From positions 992,001-1,056,000 of the forward strand of contig NZ_JBHTJO010000001.1 in the NCBI RefSeq assembly GCF_042676065.1: a stretch of DNA of 64,000 bases. The letters run 5' to 3'. Of this stretch, positions 33,435 to 40,782 are shown in pieces (positions within the stretch are counted from its first letter, which is position 1; every line of letters begins with the position of its first letter). The DNA comes from Methyloligella solikamskensis. Its GTDB lineage: Bacteria; Pseudomonadota; Alphaproteobacteria; Rhizobiales; Methyloligellaceae. The notes beneath the pieces are model-generated. The model made no database searches and was not told the origin of the DNA. It saw nothing but the letters and a program-made list of their open reading frames with translations. The position numbers were made by a program, and so were the translations under genes.

Positions 33435-34358
33435 CTACTCGGCGGCGGCCTTCGGCACTTCCGGAGATCCTTGGCGCGGCGTCTCGCGATCGGCGGCGAA
33501 TTCCATCACCGCCTCCACGACCCGTCTGAGGTCGGCGCGCAGCCGATCGAAGCCCGAACGTTTCTGGAACGTCATCTCATCCATATAGAGCGCGCGGTTG
33601 ATCTCCAACTGCAGCACATGACGCCCCTTGGTGGGGTGGCCGTAATGCTCGGTGATGTAGCCGCCGGCATAGGGCTTGTTGAGGCTGACCACATAGCCCA
33701 GCGTGCGAAGCTGCTGGGCGGCGAGCTGGATCAGCGCCGGATGGCATGAGGTGCCGTAGCGGTCGCCGAGCACAAAATCGGGACGCATGCCGTTGCTGTC
33801 GGCCATGGGCGTTGACGGCATGGAGTGGCAATCGATGAGCACCGCGGAGCCGAAGCGCGTCTTGGCGTCGAGCAGCAGCCCGCTCAGGGTCTCGTGATAA
33901 GGCGTATAGATACGATTGATGCGCTCCAGGGCCGCGGCGATGGACAGAGGCTCCCGATAGATCTCCTCGGACTCCGACACGATCCGAGCGATGGTGCCGA
34001 GCCCGCCGACCACCCGCACCGACTGAGTATTGGCGTAATCAGGAAGCCGATCGCCGAACAGGACGGGGTCGAGCTCGTACGGCTCCCGGTTCACATCGAG
34101 ATAGGCGCGCGGGAAATGGGCGACCAGCATGGGTGCGCCGAGCTCGGCGACGAAGTCGAACAGCTGGTCGACATAGCAGTCTTCGGAGCGGCGCAGGGTG
34201 AGGGGATCGAGCTTGGAGGCAGCCAGGAAGCTTTTCGGATAGCGGCGACCGCTGTGCGGCGAATTGAACACGAAGGGGCGTTCGATTTTGGCCGGCTGGA
34301 TCACCTCGAATGCAGGTGACAGCTCCGACCTGATCGTCTCAGCCTCTTCGGGGCACAT
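33435..34358 (-). CDS. N-formylglutamate amidohydrolase (first of two in the window)
   Basis: 307 aa; the ATG at 34358 has GAGGAA upstream. The family is recognised by FVFNSPHSGRRYP near the N-terminus, RRSEDCYVDQLFD, HFPRAYLDVNREPYELDP, the metal-site segment AVLIDCHSMPS, and LQLEINRALYMDE near the end. It hydrolyses N-formylglutamate to formate and glutamate, or acts on related N-acyl amino acids; in Rhizobiales it often neighbours hisN and cpdR, exactly as here, without being in an obvious hut operon. It converges with the MmgR-type sRNA. A second, divergent member fused to DUF1244 lies at 54.2-55.3 kb. Confidence 0.92.
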   Translation of the reverse strand: MCPEEAETIRSELSPAFEVIQPAKIERPFVFNSPHSGRRYPKSFLAASKLDPLTLRRSEDCYVDQLFDFVAELGAPMLVAHFPRAYLDVNREPYELDPVLFGDRLPDYANTQSVRVVGGLGTIARIVSESEEIYREPLSIAAALERINRIYTPYHETLSGLLLDAKTRFGSAVLIDCHSMPSTPMADSNGMRPDFVLGDRYGTSCHPALIQLAAQQLRTLGYVVSLNKPYAGGYITEHYGHPTKGRHVLQLEINRALYMDEMTFQKRSGFDRLRADLRRVVEAVMEFAADRETPRQGSPEVPKAAAE

Positions 34359-34821
34359 TCTAATTCCTCGACTGTCTGCCGTTCGCGCCGTCTCGATGGA
34401 AACGCGAACGGCAAGAGTGAGGCAAACTCTGCCAACCGGGACAAGTTCTGTCTAGGCGTCTTATGGCTTGTGCGACGTTGAAATTGAGGCAATGATTTAA
34501 CCCTGTCGGGGGCGGCTTTATGCCACTCGATCCGGCCGCCGGTTTGGAAAATGATCGCAATTGCCTCGCGCATTCCAGACTGCGGGCTGCCATCGGCAAA
34601 GATGAGCGCGATTTCGCGCAGTAGGGAGCGAGATCCGCTCCGCCGAATTTTCGCAGGTGCTGTCTCGGCGTTGGCAAGGGCTCCTTTACCGGTTTGGTGT
34701 AGAGCCTTCGAATCTGCGGTCGGGGCAGTGATTCGGCGAGCGCTGAGCAGGTATCTTGTGTAACAAGTGTCTTGCTCGAGCAGCCGTGTTTCGCTTCGGC
34801 GATGTGTTTAGGGGGAAGTCG
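34359..34821. other. Divergent promoter region between the amidohydrolase and cpdR
   Basis: About 460 bases without a credible gene. It must carry the promoters of both flanking genes. A small palindrome, CTTGT-GTA-ACAAG (34755-34767), lies 55 bases before cpdR. A TTAACCC half-site (34498-34504) resembles half of a CtrA box, but no second half is found at the proper distance. Confidence 0.4.
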
Positions 34822-35214
34822 ATGGTAGCGAACGATCCGAGAGCGCGCAGTCTTCAGCGCATTCTTCTGGCAGAAGATGACGAGGATATGCGGCGCTTTC
34901 TGGTGAATGCGCTGAACAAGGCCGGATTCGACGTTGTCGCTTTTGGCAACGGGCTTGAAGCCTTCGAGCGTATGAAAGAGGAGCCCTTCACGCTCCTCCT
35001 GACCGATATCGTGATGCCGGAGATGGACGGTATCGAGCTGGCCCGCCGGGCGAACGAGCTCGATCCCGACATCAAGATCATGTTCATCACCGGCTTTGCG
35101 GCCGTTGCGCTGAACCCCGACAATCAGGCGCCGAAAGACGCCAAGATCCTCTCCAAGCCTTTCCACCTCCGCGATCTCGTGGACGAGGTGGAGCGGATTC
35201 TCGAGACGGTCTAG
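34822..35214 (+). CDS. cpdR: CpdR, single-domain response regulator
   Basis: 130 aa from the ATG at 34822 with GGGGGAAG upstream. It is one receiver domain: ILLAEDDEDMRRFLVNALNKAG, the phosphoacceptor Asp in LLTDIVMPEMDGIELARRA, IMFITGFAAVALNPDNQAPKDAKILSKPF in pieces, and HLRDLVDEVERIL. The LNP insertion after GFAAVA is the mark of CpdR. In Caulobacter and Sinorhizobium, unphosphorylated CpdR primes ClpXP for cell-cycle proteolysis and is switched by the CckA-ChpT phosphorelay. It is monocistronic by position. The call rests on near-complete family resemblance. Confidence 0.95.
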   Translation: MVANDPRARSLQRILLAEDDEDMRRFLVNALNKAGFDVVAFGNGLEAFERMKEEPFTLLLTDIVMPEMDGIELARRANELDPDIKIMFITGFAAVALNPDNQAPKDAKILSKPFHLRDLVDEVERILETV

Positions 35215-35251
35215 GACAGCTCTTTAAGCGCGCCGGTGCGGATGGCCGCGA

Positions 35252-35686
35252 TCAGCGGCCCCGCGCGTTGAGGGCGCGCTCGATGCCCTTCGCACAATCC
35301 TTGGCGAAATTCTGCACGGCTTGCTCGGCCTGCTCCGGCGTGGTGCCGGGGGTGGGCTCGAAGTCGCCCGTGTATTTGAAGGTCGAGCTCTGATCGTCGC
35401 CCTCGACGATTTTCACCGTGCCGACATAGCCGACATCGTAGGCGGATTTGAAATTCTTGTTGTCGGTGATGAGGTAGGAGAGGGTCTTCTCCGCCTCGTC
35501 GAAGGTCAGCATGCGTTCCCAGAGAATCGAGCCGTCGGTGTTGGTCAGCACGCGGACACGGCCGCCTTCCTCCAGGGTGCTGCCGACGCAGCCGCTGCTG
35601 AGAACGGGAAGCAGGTTGAACCCGCCCGCCATGCTCCAGACGTCATCGGCGGAAAACGGAATCGGTACGTTCACTTCGACATGCAT
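35252..35686 (-). CDS. SRPBCC (START/polyketide cyclase-like) family protein
   Basis: 144 aa. It starts MHVEVNVPIPFSADDVWSMAGGFNLLPVL, a standard SRPBCC opening in which a strand is followed by the Trp-containing helix; later strands include LTFDEAEKTLSYLITD and SSTFKYTGDFEPTPGTTPEQAEQAV. These small proteins have a ligand-binding cavity; substrate and role are unknown here. No signal peptide. The upstream region has a striking 21-base inverted repeat at 35705-35725, so expression is probably under a dedicated regulator. Converges with cpdR. Confidence 0.82.
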   Translation of the reverse strand: MHVEVNVPIPFSADDVWSMAGGFNLLPVLSSGCVGSTLEEGGRVRVLTNTDGSILWERMLTFDEAEKTLSYLITDNKNFKSAYDVGYVGTVKIVEGDDQSSTFKYTGDFEPTPGTTPEQAEQAVQNFAKDCAKGIERALNARGR

Positions 35687-35704
35687 GCGGGACCCCCAAG
35701 CGGT

Positions 35705-35725
35705 TCAATCAAGTTGCTTGATTGA
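35705..35725 (-). promoter_or_regulatory. 21-base inverted repeat, likely operator of the SRPBCC gene
   Basis: TCAATCAAG (35705-35713), spacer TTG, CTTGATTGA (35717-35725): perfect 9-bp arms, 18 bases before the start codon. Its core TCAAG..CTTGA resembles the 19-bp palindrome at 40708-40726. Confidence 0.65.
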
Positions 35726-35808
35726 GAGTCCGATCCTGTGAGTGCGCTGTCAAGGCTGGCCCGTGCGGCAAAGGCGACCGGCCGGGCTTTTAAATCAGCA
35801 CTTCCCGC

Positions 35809-37197
35809 TCAGCATTCGGGGACGTTCACGGCGAGACCGCCGAGGCTCGTTTCCTTGAGGGTCGAGCTCATGGCTTCGCCGGTCTGGCGCATGGCCTTAA
35901 TGCAATTGTCGAGTGGCATGAAATGGGAGCCGTTGCCGCGCAGTGCGATGGAGACGGCGGTCACCGCTTTCACGGCGCCGAGTCCGTTCCGCTCGATGCA
36001 CGGCACCTGAACCAGCCCGCCGACGGGATCGCAAGTCATGCCGAGATGGTGCTCAAGCGCAATCTCGGCGGCGTTCTCCACCTGACCGGGCGTGCCGCCC
36101 AGCACCTCGCACAGACCGGCGGCGGCCATGGCCGATGCCGAGCCGACCTCGCCCTGGCAGCCGACCTCTGCGCCGGAGATCGAGGCATTGTGCTTGATGA
36201 GCCCGCCGATTGCCGCCGCGGTCAGCATGAAGTCCTCGACGCGTGCCGGATCGGCGCCCACGCAATGATCGACGTAGTAGCGAATAACGGCCGGCACCAC
36301 GCCCGCCGCGCCGTTGGTCGGGGCGGTGACGACACGGCCGCCGGCGGCGTTCTCCTCGTTCACGGCCATGGCGTAGAGATAGAGCCGGTCGATGGAGGTG
36401 TAGGGCTGGCGGCTGTTGGAGGCCTCCTCCTCGCGCATCTGCTGGAGCATCTTGGGCGCACGGCGGGGAACGTTGAGCCCGCCCGGCAGGAGCCCCTCGG
36501 TGCCCAGCCCGCGATTGGTGCAGGAGGACATGGCGTCCCAGAGGCGCGCGATGCCGTTATGGACGTCTTCCGGCGAGCGGATGGATTCCTCGTTCTTGCG
36601 CTTCATCTCGCTGATGGAGAGATCGCTGGCCTTGGCCATGGCGAGCATCTCGGCGGCGCTTTCGAAGGGGTAGGGAAAAGCCGCTTCGTTTTCGTCCGAG
36701 GCGAGTGGCGCGTCCTGCTCCATCTCCTCGGCGCTGAGCACGAAACCGCCGCCGATGGAATAGTAGATCTCCTCCAGGAGCGGCTCGCCGTCGGTGGAGA
36801 ACGCCTGGAACTTCATGCCGTTGGAGTGGCCGGGGAGCGGGTCGCCATAGTCGAAGACGAGATCGTTGGCCGGGTCGAAGGCGAAGGCGGGGAGGCCGTC
36901 GATGGCGATGGTCTTCTCGTCGCCGAGCTGCGCCATGCGCTCTTCCGCTTCGCTCACGTCCAGGGTCTCGGGGTGATAGCCGAGGAGGCCTAAGATCACC
37001 GCCCGGTCGCTGCCGTGGCCCTTGCCGGTGAAGGCAAGGGAGCCGTAGAGCCGCGCCTGGACGTGGCTGATCTCTTCGCGGCGGGGCAGCGCTTTCATAT
37101 TCTCGACGAAGCGCGCCGCGGCAATCATCGGTCCCATGGTGTGGGAGGACGAAGGACCGATGCCGATCTTGAAGATGTCGAACAGGCTGAGGAACAT
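35809..37197 (-). CDS. sdaA: L-serine ammonia-lyase (iron-sulfur type, single chain)
   Basis: 462 aa, the length of the fused bacterial enzyme. The beta-type domain opens with FLSLFDIFKIGIGPSSSHTMGPM; the alpha-type domain carries the [4Fe-4S] ligands in ISGAEVGCQGEVGSASAM, MTCDPVGGLVQVPC and the tail VNVPEC. It deaminates L-serine to pyruvate and ammonia in the cytoplasm. It lies downstream of the XRE-cupin regulator on the same strand with a 138-base gap, and next to a nitrogen-compound catabolic cluster, so a link to that cluster is possible but not shown. Confidence 0.96.
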   Translation of the reverse strand: MFLSLFDIFKIGIGPSSSHTMGPMIAAARFVENMKALPRREEISHVQARLYGSLAFTGKGHGSDRAVILGLLGYHPETLDVSEAEERMAQLGDEKTIAIDGLPAFAFDPANDLVFDYGDPLPGHSNGMKFQAFSTDGEPLLEEIYYSIGGGFVLSAEEMEQDAPLASDENEAAFPYPFESAAEMLAMAKASDLSISEMKRKNEESIRSPEDVHNGIARLWDAMSSCTNRGLGTEGLLPGGLNVPRRAPKMLQQMREEEASNSRQPYTSIDRLYLYAMAVNEENAAGGRVVTAPTNGAAGVVPAVIRYYVDHCVGADPARVEDFMLTAAAIGGLIKHNASISGAEVGCQGEVGSASAMAAAGLCEVLGGTPGQVENAAEIALEHHLGMTCDPVGGLVQVPCIERNGLGAVKAVTAVSIALRGNGSHFMPLDNCIKAMRQTGEAMSSTLKETSLGGLAVNVPEC

Positions 37198-37335
37198 CGA
37201 ATCCAGTCTTCAGGCTTAGATATGCGATTGCAGCGCGGCATGACGACACGCGAAGGATCGCAGTGCCGCGCCTGCCTCACGTCGGAGGCGGAAAGGTCTT
37301 AGTTGGTTCGGCGCGCACTCAGCGACAAGGCCGGA

Positions 37336-37911
37336 TCAGAACGTGGCCGGCGTATTGAACCAGATGATGCGCGCGGTTTCCTTGCCCGGATTCCGGTAGC
37401 CGTGGGGAATCTCGGAGCGAAAATAGAACGTGTCGCCGGCGTTCAGCACGAAGGTCTCGTCGCCGAGGGACAGCTCCAGGCTGCCTTCCAGCACATAACC
37501 GAAATCCTCGCCCTGATGGACGATCTTGCCGTCGCTTTCCGCCTGGGGCGGCACGGTGTGGATCGACGACTGAAACAGGAACGGGCTGGGCGACGGGGTG
37601 AGCAGCTCCAGCGCGATGGCCTTGTCCTCGTCGACACCGGTCTGGGCGATGGACGGGCGCTCGCCTGAGCGCGTGATGGCGCCGGTCGGCATCTGCACGA
37701 ATAGGGCATTGATGTTGGTGCCCAGGATCGAGACCAGGCGGTGCAGCAATCCGATCGAGGGGGTGATCTTATCGTTCTCGATCTTGGATAGCATGCTCTC
37801 GGAGCAGTCCGCCTTCTGAGCCACCTCCTTCAGCGTCAACCGCTGCGCGAGCCGGTATTGCCGAAGCTTGGCGCCAATATGCACCCCTTCTGCCGGCGCC
37901 TTCGTATCCAT
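37336..37911 (-). CDS. XRE-family transcriptional regulator with C-terminal cupin domain
   Basis: 191 aa from the ATG at 37911 (MDTKAPAEG); longer starts at 37935 and 37977 exist, none with a good ribosome-binding site. The helix-turn-helix covers about residues 12-66 (LRQYRLAQRLTLKEVAQKADCSESMLSKIENDK). A cupin_2 domain follows (about 115-190: GEDFGYVLEGSLELSLGDETFVLNAGDTFYFRSEIPHGYRN in pieces). This PuuR-like layout usually senses a small metabolite and controls an adjacent catabolic operon. It is divergent from the triple RidA gene, so it is the obvious candidate regulator of the 38.1-43.9 kb cluster. Confidence 0.92.
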   Translation of the reverse strand: MDTKAPAEGVHIGAKLRQYRLAQRLTLKEVAQKADCSESMLSKIENDKITPSIGLLHRLVSILGTNINALFVQMPTGAITRSGERPSIAQTGVDEDKAIALELLTPSPSPFLFQSSIHTVPPQAESDGKIVHQGEDFGYVLEGSLELSLGDETFVLNAGDTFYFRSEIPHGYRNPGKETARIIWFNTPATF

Positions 37912-38049
37912 CGTCAAATTGTCCCGTTTCCGCATCCCATCCGGCAACCGGCGATTGCGGATGCCGTGTCCGCGCACCGTGTGGCGGGCTTGGATTCGCC
38001 TATTGTTGCCGAGGAGCGCTGCATATCAAGAATCAAATCAGATCGCCAT

Positions 38050-38067
38050 ATCATTGGAGTTTATTGT
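38050..38067 (+). promoter_or_regulatory. Shared promoter element, copy 1 (upstream of the triple RidA gene)
   Basis: ATCATTGGAGTTTATTGT, identical at 17 of 18 bases to the element at 40730-40747. TATTGT at its right end could serve as the -10 box; no good -35 is seen, suggesting activation. It lies 76 bases before the start codon. Confidence 0.6.
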
Positions 38068-38142
38068 GAGGAAAGCAACTTGACGGAACGTCGCTGAGCC
38101 CGTTACCCATAAGGGAAGCGATCAACAATAAGGGGCCACGCA

Positions 38143-39309
38143 ATGTCCGTATCTGCCGCCGAACTCGTTGAAATGCGCCGCCCTTACGGCAAGGCGCAAG
38201 ACCTGATCTTCGTGTCGGCGCAGACCGGCGACCCGTCAGACGGCGCCAAGGCCCAGCTCGCCGAGGTTATGGAAAAGATCGGCGCGGTGCTCAAAGATGC
38301 GCGCTGCACGCCCTCGGATGTGGTGAAGCTCGGCATCTTCTATCACCAGTCGCTGACGGCCGGAGAAGCGGATCTGCTTCTGGAGGCGCGGCGCTGGTTT
38401 CCCGACGATTACGCCCCCGTGGTGACCATGATTCCGCTCCACCACGTCCCCAACGGATGCCTTGTGCAGGGCGAGGCGATCGCGATCACGCCGGGCACGT
38501 CCCGGGCCACGCGCAAGACGGTCGAGGGGCCGACGATCAAGGGCAAGCCCGGCTTCAGCCAGAGCGTGCGCTGCGGCGACCTCGTCTTCGTCGGCGCGCA
38601 AATGTCGGTCGATGACGATGGCGAGACGCTCCATGAAGGCGACATCGTCGCTCAGGCGAAGACGACCATCGCGAATCTGGAAGCGGCCCTGAAGGCAGCG
38701 GGAACGGATCTCTCCGCAGGGGCCAAGCTCAACACCTATTATGTCGGCACCGGCACCACCGAAGACTGGCGACAGGCCGCCCAGGTCCGGTCGGATGGAT
38801 TCCAGAAGCCGGGTCCGGGCGCCACGGGCCTGCCGATCCCCGGAAGCTTCCCGGACGATATTCTGGTCCGCCAGGAGATCATCGCCATCGCAGAGGAGGA
38901 CGGCTCGCCCGCCCCGCGGGTGACGAGCTGGCCGGACGGGGTGTGGGACTGGCCGATCCCGGTCTCCTTCGAACAGGGGCTCTTGATCAACGGGCTAATC
39001 ATCACCGGCGGGCAGATTGCGGCCGATACCAAGGGGATCGCCGTCTATCCGGACGATCTCGCCGCTCAGACCCGCGACGTGATGGAGACCATCGTGAAGA
39101 TCATCGCGGGCTACGGGGTCGATACCTCTGCGCTGTCCAAGATGACGATCTTCTATGCGACCGATGGCGACCCCGCCGATCTGGACACGATCATGCAGGA
39201 GGTCGCGCCGTTCTTCCCGAAATCGTGGCCGGCGCTGACCATCGTGCCGCTCGGGCGTATCGGCCTTACGGGCATCGATATCGAGATCGAAGCCGTTGGC
39301 CAGGTCTAA
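38143..39309 (+). CDS. Protein with three tandem RidA/YjgF-fold domains
   Basis: 388 aa, three times the usual RidA length. Domain 1 (about 1-118) ends LVQGEAIAITPG; domain 2 (about 130-255) runs from GFSQSVRCGDLVFVGAQMSV to ILVRQEIIAIAEE; domain 3 (about 265-388) runs from GLLINGLIITGGQIAAD to GIDIEIEAVGQV. Each repeats the chorismate-mutase-like pattern of RidA. RidA proteins are trimers with active sites between subunits, so one chain with three domains could be a built-in trimer. None of the three domains has the Arg of the FPARS-type motif needed for imine deaminase activity in canonical RidA; the equivalent places read YAPVVTM, GATGLPI and WPALTIV. The gene starts the catabolic cluster, 9 bases before the M20 gene. 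Confidence 0.82.
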   Translation: MSVSAAELVEMRRPYGKAQDLIFVSAQTGDPSDGAKAQLAEVMEKIGAVLKDARCTPSDVVKLGIFYHQSLTAGEADLLLEARRWFPDDYAPVVTMIPLHHVPNGCLVQGEAIAITPGTSRATRKTVEGPTIKGKPGFSQSVRCGDLVFVGAQMSVDDDGETLHEGDIVAQAKTTIANLEAALKAAGTDLSAGAKLNTYYVGTGTTEDWRQAAQVRSDGFQKPGPGATGLPIPGSFPDDILVRQEIIAIAEEDGSPAPRVTSWPDGVWDWPIPVSFEQGLLINGLIITGGQIAADTKGIAVYPDDLAAQTRDVMETIVKIIAGYGVDTSALSKMTIFYATDGDPADLDTIMQEVAPFFPKSWPALTIVPLGRIGLTGIDIEIEAVGQV

Positions 39310-39318
39310 GGCGCGGAC

Positions 39319-40530
39319 ATGCTGAAAAAGACTTCAGACGGGATGAGCCCCATCCCGGAGATTTTGGAGAACGCGCAACGCTTCGTCGAACTGCGGCGCG
39401 ATCTCCATGCCCACCCCGAGACCGGCTTCGAAGAACGCCGCACGGCGGGCATCGTGGCCGATCTTCTGCAGTCCTGGGGGATCGAGACCCATACGGGCAT
39501 CGGCGGGACCGGCGTCGTCGGCGTTCTGCGGGGTCGCTCGGAAGAGGGAACGCGGATCGGTCTGCGGGCCGATTTCGATGCGCTGCCTATCGAGGAGCAG
39601 GCCGATGTGCCGTGGCGCTCGACGGTGGCGGACACCTTTCACGGCTGCGGCCATGACGGGCATACGGCGAGCCTGCTGGCAGCCGCCCATTATCTTTCCC
39701 GCCGGCGGCCTGAGAGCGGAACGGTCACCTTCATTTTCCAGCCGGCCGAAGAAGGTCTCGGCGGGGCCCGCGCCATGCTGGCGGACGGGTTGTTCGAGCG
39801 CTTCCCGTGCGACGTCATCTTCGGCTGCCACAACTGGCCGGATCTGAATCTCGGTGAGGTGCAGGTGTGTCCCGGACCGGTGATGGCGGGGGCTGAGTTT
39901 TTCGACATCACGCTTAGCGGCACCGGTAGCCATGCGGCGATGCCTCATCACTCCCGCGATGTCATCGTGGCTGCGGCCGATCTCATCGGCACGCTGCAGA
40001 CCATCGTGAGCCGCAACGTGGATCCGCTGGAGAGCGCCGTGGTCTCGCTGACCGAGATGCATGGCGGCAGCGCTTACAACGTCATTCCGCGCAAGGCCGA
40101 GCTGAAGGGCACGATCCGGCATTTCAAACCGGAGGTGCGCGATGCGGTGATCGACGCCATGAAGCGCATCATCGTCGGCGCGGAAGCGAGCCACGATGTC
40201 TCCATCGCGCTCGATTTGCGCAAAGCCTATCCGGTGACGGTCAACGACCCTTCCGCCGTCGATCCGGTGGTGGCGGCGGCCCGGACGACTGTGGGCGAGA
40301 GCAACGTCTTCACGTCCGGCCGCCCCACGATGAGCAGCGAGGATTTCGGCGACATGCTCGACGTCGTGCCCGGGGCCTATTTCATGGCCGGGCAGTCGAG
40401 CGACGTGCCGTTGCACCATCCCGAATATACCTATGACGACGATCTCATTCCCATCGTCGCCAGCATTTTTGCGCGCATCGTGCAGCTCCACGCCTCTTCG
40501 CGTGTCGAGGCTGCCGTCGCGGCTGACTGA
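39319..40530 (+). CDS. M20 family amidohydrolase (hippurate hydrolase/N-acyl amino acid type)
   Basis: 403 aa. Family signatures: VELRRDLHAHPETGFEE at the N-terminus, RADFDALPIEE, the metal site with FHGCGHDGHTASLLAA, IFQPAEEGLGGARAML, HAAMPH and MSSEDFGDML. A dimerisation lid domain is inserted in the middle. Enzymes of this group hydrolyse amide bonds of N-acyl amino acids, hippurate or similar compounds with two metal ions in the cytoplasm. The gene begins 9 bases after the triple RidA gene, so the two are cotranscribed; in the cluster it would release an amine or ammonia from an amide intermediate (inference). Confidence 0.93.
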   Translation: MLKKTSDGMSPIPEILENAQRFVELRRDLHAHPETGFEERRTAGIVADLLQSWGIETHTGIGGTGVVGVLRGRSEEGTRIGLRADFDALPIEEQADVPWRSTVADTFHGCGHDGHTASLLAAAHYLSRRRPESGTVTFIFQPAEEGLGGARAMLADGLFERFPCDVIFGCHNWPDLNLGEVQVCPGPVMAGAEFFDITLSGTGSHAAMPHHSRDVIVAAADLIGTLQTIVSRNVDPLESAVVSLTEMHGGSAYNVIPRKAELKGTIRHFKPEVRDAVIDAMKRIIVGAEASHDVSIALDLRKAYPVTVNDPSAVDPVVAAARTTVGESNVFTSGRPTMSSEDFGDMLDVVPGAYFMAGQSSDVPLHHPEYTYDDDLIPIVASIFARIVQLHASSRVEAAVAAD

Positions 40531-40707
40531 ACGCGCCGAAAGGGGCCCGCGGCGGGCCCGTTCTTGCAAGGTTCGGAACGAGGACTGCACGCCTCTGCCC
40601 CGGGCCTGAGCGGGCGCGTGCGCGGAGGTGTGGGAAGTCCAGCGCGGCAACGATTTTCGGGTGCTTGAATGCCCAAAAAAGCGGCGGCAGACGGCCAATA
40701 GTATGTG

Positions 40708-40726
40708 CAGTCAAGTGACTTGACTG
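40708..40726 (+). promoter_or_regulatory. 19-bp perfect palindrome over the -35 region of the HpaB-like gene
   Basis: CAGTCAAGTGACTTGACTG, 9-bp arms about a central G. TTGACT (40720-40725) inside it can act as a -35 box with TATTGT (40742-40747) as -10 at 16 bases. A regulator bound here would control the promoter. Confidence 0.65.
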
Positions 40727-40729
40727 GCA

Positions 40730-40747
40730 ATCATTGGGGTTTATTGT
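40730..40747 (+). promoter_or_regulatory. Shared promoter element, copy 2 (upstream of the HpaB-like gene)
   Basis: ATCATTGGGGTTTATTGT, the second copy of the element at 38050-38067. It directly follows the 19-bp palindrome and ends in the presumed -10 box, 35 bases before the start codon. Confidence 0.6.
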
Positions 40748-40782
40748 TTTTGGTAGCTTGATGCAAACCCAGGGGAAAACGA

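Noticed and set aside
34498..34504. CtrA-like half-site between the amidohydrolase and cpdR
   Set aside because: Only one TTAA-type half is present; no partner at the required spacing.
40542..40565. GC-rich hairpin GGGCCCGC-GGC-type after the M20 gene as terminator
   Set aside because: A stem exists but the following bases lack a T-run; too weak to list as a terminator with confidence.
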